NCBI GenBank assembly: GCA_965601425.1 | Contig: CBFCWF010000103.1 | Coordinates: 1 to 14,230, forward strand | Reading direction: 5' to 3' | Source of the DNA: Thiosocius sp965601425 | GTDB taxonomy: Bacteria; Pseudomonadota; Gammaproteobacteria; Chromatiales; Chromatiaceae | DNA length: 14,230 nucleotides | Part shown: piece after piece, positions 12,322 to 14,230 of the stretch | Layout: every line of letters starts with the position of its first letter | How positions within the stretch are numbered: the stretch's first letter is position 1 | The notes under the pieces: generated by a model | What the model saw: the letters and a program-made list of their open reading frames with translations, nothing else | Database searches by the model: none | What the model was told of the DNA's origin: nothing | Made by a program: the position numbers and the translations under genes

Positions 12322-13254
12322 TCACAGCGAAAAACCGAAGGTTTCACGAAATCTCGCGTCGAAATCGGCGCGTGTCAGCGCATGGTTCTGCGTGCCCGCG
12401 TGCTCGATCTTGATCGCGCCCATCAGTGACGCGATCCGCCCGGTGATTTCCCAATCGAGCCCATGCTGCAGGCCGAACAAGAGTCCGGCACGGTAGGCAT
12501 CACCACAGCCGGTAGGGTCGACCAGATGCTGCGCCGGCGCCAGCGGGATGTCGATCGCGTCGCCATCCGCGTAAATCGTCGAGCCGGCACTGCCACGCGT
12601 AACGACTACGGCTTCGACCTCGCGGGCGAGCTGCGCTGGTGACTTGCCGGTGCGCTCCTGCATGAGCTTGGCCTCGTAATCGTTGAACGCCAACCAGGTC
12701 GCCTGGTAAACAAAGCGGTTCAGATCGTCCGCATCGAACATCGGCATGCCCTGACCCGGGTCAAAGATGAACGGGATACCCGCCGCGGCAAACTGCGCCG
12801 CATGCTCGATCATGCCCTGACGACCATCCGGCGACACGATCCCCACATTGACCCCGTCGACCTCTTCGACCCGATTCTGGTGCGCATGGTTCATCGCGCC
12901 CGGGTGGAACGCGGTGATCTGATTGTCGTCCTGGTCGGTCGTGATATAGGCCTGCGCAGTGAACGTCCCGGGGACCTCACGCAGTGCATCACACCGGATC
13001 TGATGACTGCCCAACCAATCGTAATATGGGCCGAAATCGCTACCCACGGTGCCCATCGGCACGCCGTCACCGCCCAGCAGGCGGAGGTTGAACGCGATAT
13101 TGCCGGCGCAGCCCCCGAAGTTACGCCGCAACTCTGGGACAAGAAACGATACGTTCAGGATATGTACCTGCTCGGGGAGAATATGGTTCTTGAATTGGTC
13201 CTGAAACACCATGATGGTGTCGAAAGCCATCGAACCGCATATCAATGCTGACAT
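12322..13254 (-). CDS. PfkB-family carbohydrate/nucleoside kinase
   Basis: A 310-residue ribokinase-fold kinase that would phosphorylate a sugar or nucleoside with ATP. It starts MSALICGSMAFDTIMVFQDQ and has the N-terminal PfkB pattern RRNFGGCAGNIAFNLRLLGG, the substrate pocket segment GTVGSDFGPYYDWL, ITAFHPGAMNHAHQN, and the C-terminal signature DPTGCGDAYRAGLLFGLQHG (about 244-263). That signature holds the anion hole and the catalytic Asp (CGDA where GAGD is usual). The sequence resembles proteins annotated as adenosine kinase or simply carbohydrate kinase in beta- and gammaproteobacteria; substrate cannot be decided by eye. AAGGA 8 nt before the ATG at 13254 supports this start over the open frame to 13425. 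moeA follows 42 bp later, so it may share a transcript with the molybdenum cofactor genes without an obvious functional link. Confidence 0.9.
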   Translation of the reverse strand: MSALICGSMAFDTIMVFQDQFKNHILPEQVHILNVSFLVPELRRNFGGCAGNIAFNLRLLGGDGVPMGTVGSDFGPYYDWLGSHQIRCDALREVPGTFTAQAYITTDQDDNQITAFHPGAMNHAHQNRVEEVDGVNVGIVSPDGRQGMIEHAAQFAAAGIPFIFDPGQGMPMFDADDLNRFVYQATWLAFNDYEAKLMQERTGKSPAQLAREVEAVVVTRGSAGSTIYADGDAIDIPLAPAQHLVDPTGCGDAYRAGLLFGLQHGLDWEITGRIASLMGAIKIEHAGTQNHALTRADFDARFRETFGFSL

Positions 13255-13469
13255 CAAACAGATCCTTAGAGCTTGTCTTTTGCTGTGAAGCCGTTGTGGC
13301 GACCCGTACGCGGTCGGCCAGCCGCAGTCCGCTGATGCACCGCGTGAGGGCGGATGGTACCGTAACCGTGCGGTGGCTGGCCAAACCCCCGCCAAAAGGC
13401 CGGGCAGGTGCGCGGCAGCATGCATACCGCGGCGATCATAGAGGAAACTCAGAAGGGCGGAGGAACACG
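13255..13469. other. Divergent intergenic region, 215 bp, with a separated inverted repeat
   Basis: Lies between the kinase (minus) and the SoxXA-binding-like gene (plus) and must hold both promoters. GGCCAGCC (13316-13323) and GGCTGGCC (13375-13382) are perfect 8-bp inverted copies, 51 bp apart. No convincing sigma-70 promoter could be placed. No ORF with a ribosome binding site and recognisable product was found here. Confidence 0.4.
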
Positions 13470-13784
13470 ATGTCGATCAGAATGGCCCTGCTTTCCGCGG
13501 TGCTTGCAGGGTTGGTGGTCGCCGACAACGCTGCGGCGAACGACAGGCCCACCGCGGAGGCGGCCATCACAGCGGCCAAGGTCGCGCAACGGCAGGCCGC
13601 CGCGGTCGGCGGCGAATGGCGCGATACGGGTCCGATGATCGACGCAGCCGAGAAGGCTGCTGACGCGGGTGATTTCGGCACGGCCATCGAGCTGGCGAAA
13701 AAGGCGGAGAAGGAAGGCTTGCTGGGCAGGGCGCAGGCAATGGACCAGATGGGTGTCGGCAATCCCACGTACCTCTACAAATGA
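13470..13784 (+). CDS. Secreted SoxXA-binding protein-like (SoxK-type)
   Basis: A 104-residue exported protein. MSIRMALLSAVLAGLVVADN is a signal peptide with a likely cut after the AAA of NAAAND (about residue 24). The mature part is helical and Ala/Lys/Glu-rich: AEAAITAAKVAQRQAAAVGG, EWRDTGPMIDAAEKAADAGD, FGTAIELAKKAEKEGLLGRA, ending in GNPTYLYK. This layout (helix, GGEWRDT, second helical pair, then a short NPxYL tail) resembles small periplasmic proteins annotated as SoxXA-binding protein/SoxK, which in sulfur oxidisers assist the SoxXA cytochrome in thiosulfate oxidation. That match is from memory of the family. A strong GGAGGA 5 nt before the ATG at 13470 sets the start. No sox gene is nearby; it converges on the DUF808 gene with 7 bp between stops. 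Confidence 0.75.
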   Translation: MSIRMALLSAVLAGLVVADNAAANDRPTAEAAITAAKVAQRQAAAVGGEWRDTGPMIDAAEKAADAGDFGTAIELAKKAEKEGLLGRAQAMDQMGVGNPTYLYK

Positions 13785-13791
13785 GCGCCCA

Positions 13792-14230
13792 CTAGGCCTG
13801 GGCAGGTCCGACCAGGCGCCATAGCCTCTGTCCGGTGGTGACAAGGACCAGGATCAGCGCGCCGGCAACGACGCCGGTCAGCGCATTCATCAGCGCAGGC
13901 GTCATGCCCGCCAGTATCGCGCCCACGCCGGGAATACCCTCGGCCTCGTGGGCAAATCCATGGATCAACTCGTGCAGCCGAGGCAGGCCATGCACCAGAA
14001 TGCCGCCGCCGACCAGAAACATCGCGGCGGTACCGACAATCGACAAGCTCTTCATCAGCCATGGCGCAGCCGCGACGATACGATGGCCCAGCCATCGCTG
14101 TAGCGCGGCCCAGCTGCCCTCCCCCTCACGGCGCGCCAACCAGAGCCCGGCGTCGTCCAGCTTGACGATACCCGCCACCAGGCCGTACACGCCGACGGTC
14201 ATCAGCACGGCGATCCCGGCGAGCACCGCG
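13792..14230 (-). CDS. yedI: DUF808/YedI-type inner-membrane protein, C-terminal part (cut by window edge)
   Basis: The visible 145 C-terminal residues match the DUF808 family (E. coli YedI, about 305 residues), conserved inner-membrane proteins of unknown function. Recognisable segments are AVLMTVGVYGLVAGIVKLDD, DAGLWLARREGEGSWAALQR, LGHRIVAAAPWLMKSLSIVG, TAAMFLVGGGILVHGLPRLH, and a last hydrophobic helix around NALTGVVAGALILVLVTTG. At least three membrane helices are seen. The His-rich stretch LHELIHGFAHEAEG lies between the second and third of these helices. The frame is open to the window end, so the true start lies beyond 14230; the apparent GTG at 14226 is an internal valine. It converges on the SoxK-like gene with a 7-bp gap and no terminator-like hairpin seen between them. 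Confidence 0.9.
   Translation of the reverse strand, partial: AVLAGIAVLMTVGVYGLVAGIVKLDDAGLWLARREGEGSWAALQRWLGHRIVAAAPWLMKSLSIVGTAAMFLVGGGILVHGLPRLHELIHGFAHEAEGIPGVGAILAGMTPALMNALTGVVAGALILVLVTTGQRLWRLVGPAQA

Noticed and set aside
11482..12429. Plus-strand open frame of 315 aa opposite moeA
   Set aside because: Arises from GC-rich codon bias of moeA on the other strand; composition (Arg, His, Ala) is typical of a shadow frame and no known motif is present.
1..14230. A hidden defence island, CRISPR array, prophage or transposon
   Set aside because: No tandem repeats, transposase, integrase or phage-like genes were seen; nearly every gene is a housekeeping or widely conserved chromosomal one. 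The only sign of rearrangement is the scar at 8559-8791, which has no obvious flanking repeats.

Overview
This GC-rich window of about 14.2 kb looks like ordinary chromosome from a gammaproteobacterium. The folA/thyA/lgt neighbourhood, RlmI, YpfJ-like and YjgR-like proteins, and a sigma factor paired with a DUF3379-type anti-sigma factor all fit that group. A secreted protein resembling the SoxXA-binding protein, and a scrap of a DsrE-like gene, point to a sulfur oxidiser (Chromatiales-like); this is inference from family resemblance. No rRNA, tRNA, CRISPR array, insertion sequence or phage gene was seen. No stretch longer than 300 bases lacks a gene.

Left part (1-2329, all minus strand): lgt and thyA overlap by 4 bp (ATGA). 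A 175-bp gap follows, with an AT-rich promoter-like stretch, then a 43-residue extremely acidic ORF and the 5' part of folA, which runs off the left edge. ThyA and DHFR act together in dTMP synthesis and folate recycling; Lgt makes lipoproteins.

Middle (2440-8395): a membrane-anchored protein of unknown function (417 aa, plus); a stand-alone XRE-type regulator (plus); then rlmI and, upstream of it on the minus strand, a YpfJ-type zinc metallopeptidase, probably co-transcribed. A 256-bp divergent gap leads to a YjgR/DUF853 HerA-like ATPase (plus), which converges on a small secreted two-cysteine protein (minus).

Scar and sigma region (8559-10248): the first ~37 codons of a DUF255 thioredoxin-domain protein are joined, out of frame, to an internal piece of a DsrE-like gene. 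This looks like a deletion junction. It sits just before an ECF sigma factor gene that overlaps its anti-sigma partner by 4 bp. A 62-residue zinc-ribbon ORF on the opposite strand shares 63 bp with the 3' end of the anti-sigma gene.

Right part (10297-14230): a PfkB-family kinase, moeA, moaD and moaE form a tight minus-strand run. MoaD and MoaE form molybdopterin synthase and MoeA inserts molybdenum. moeA most likely starts at a TTG with a strong ribosome binding site. The secreted SoxXA-binding-like gene is divergent from the kinase and converges, 7 bp apart, on the 3' end of a DUF808/YedI-type membrane protein cut by the right edge.

The window is mostly housekeeping. The points most worth a second look are the gene-fusion scar, the acidic microprotein, the unlinked SoxK-like gene, the antisense-overlapping zinc ribbon, and possible leaderless starts of folA and lgt.
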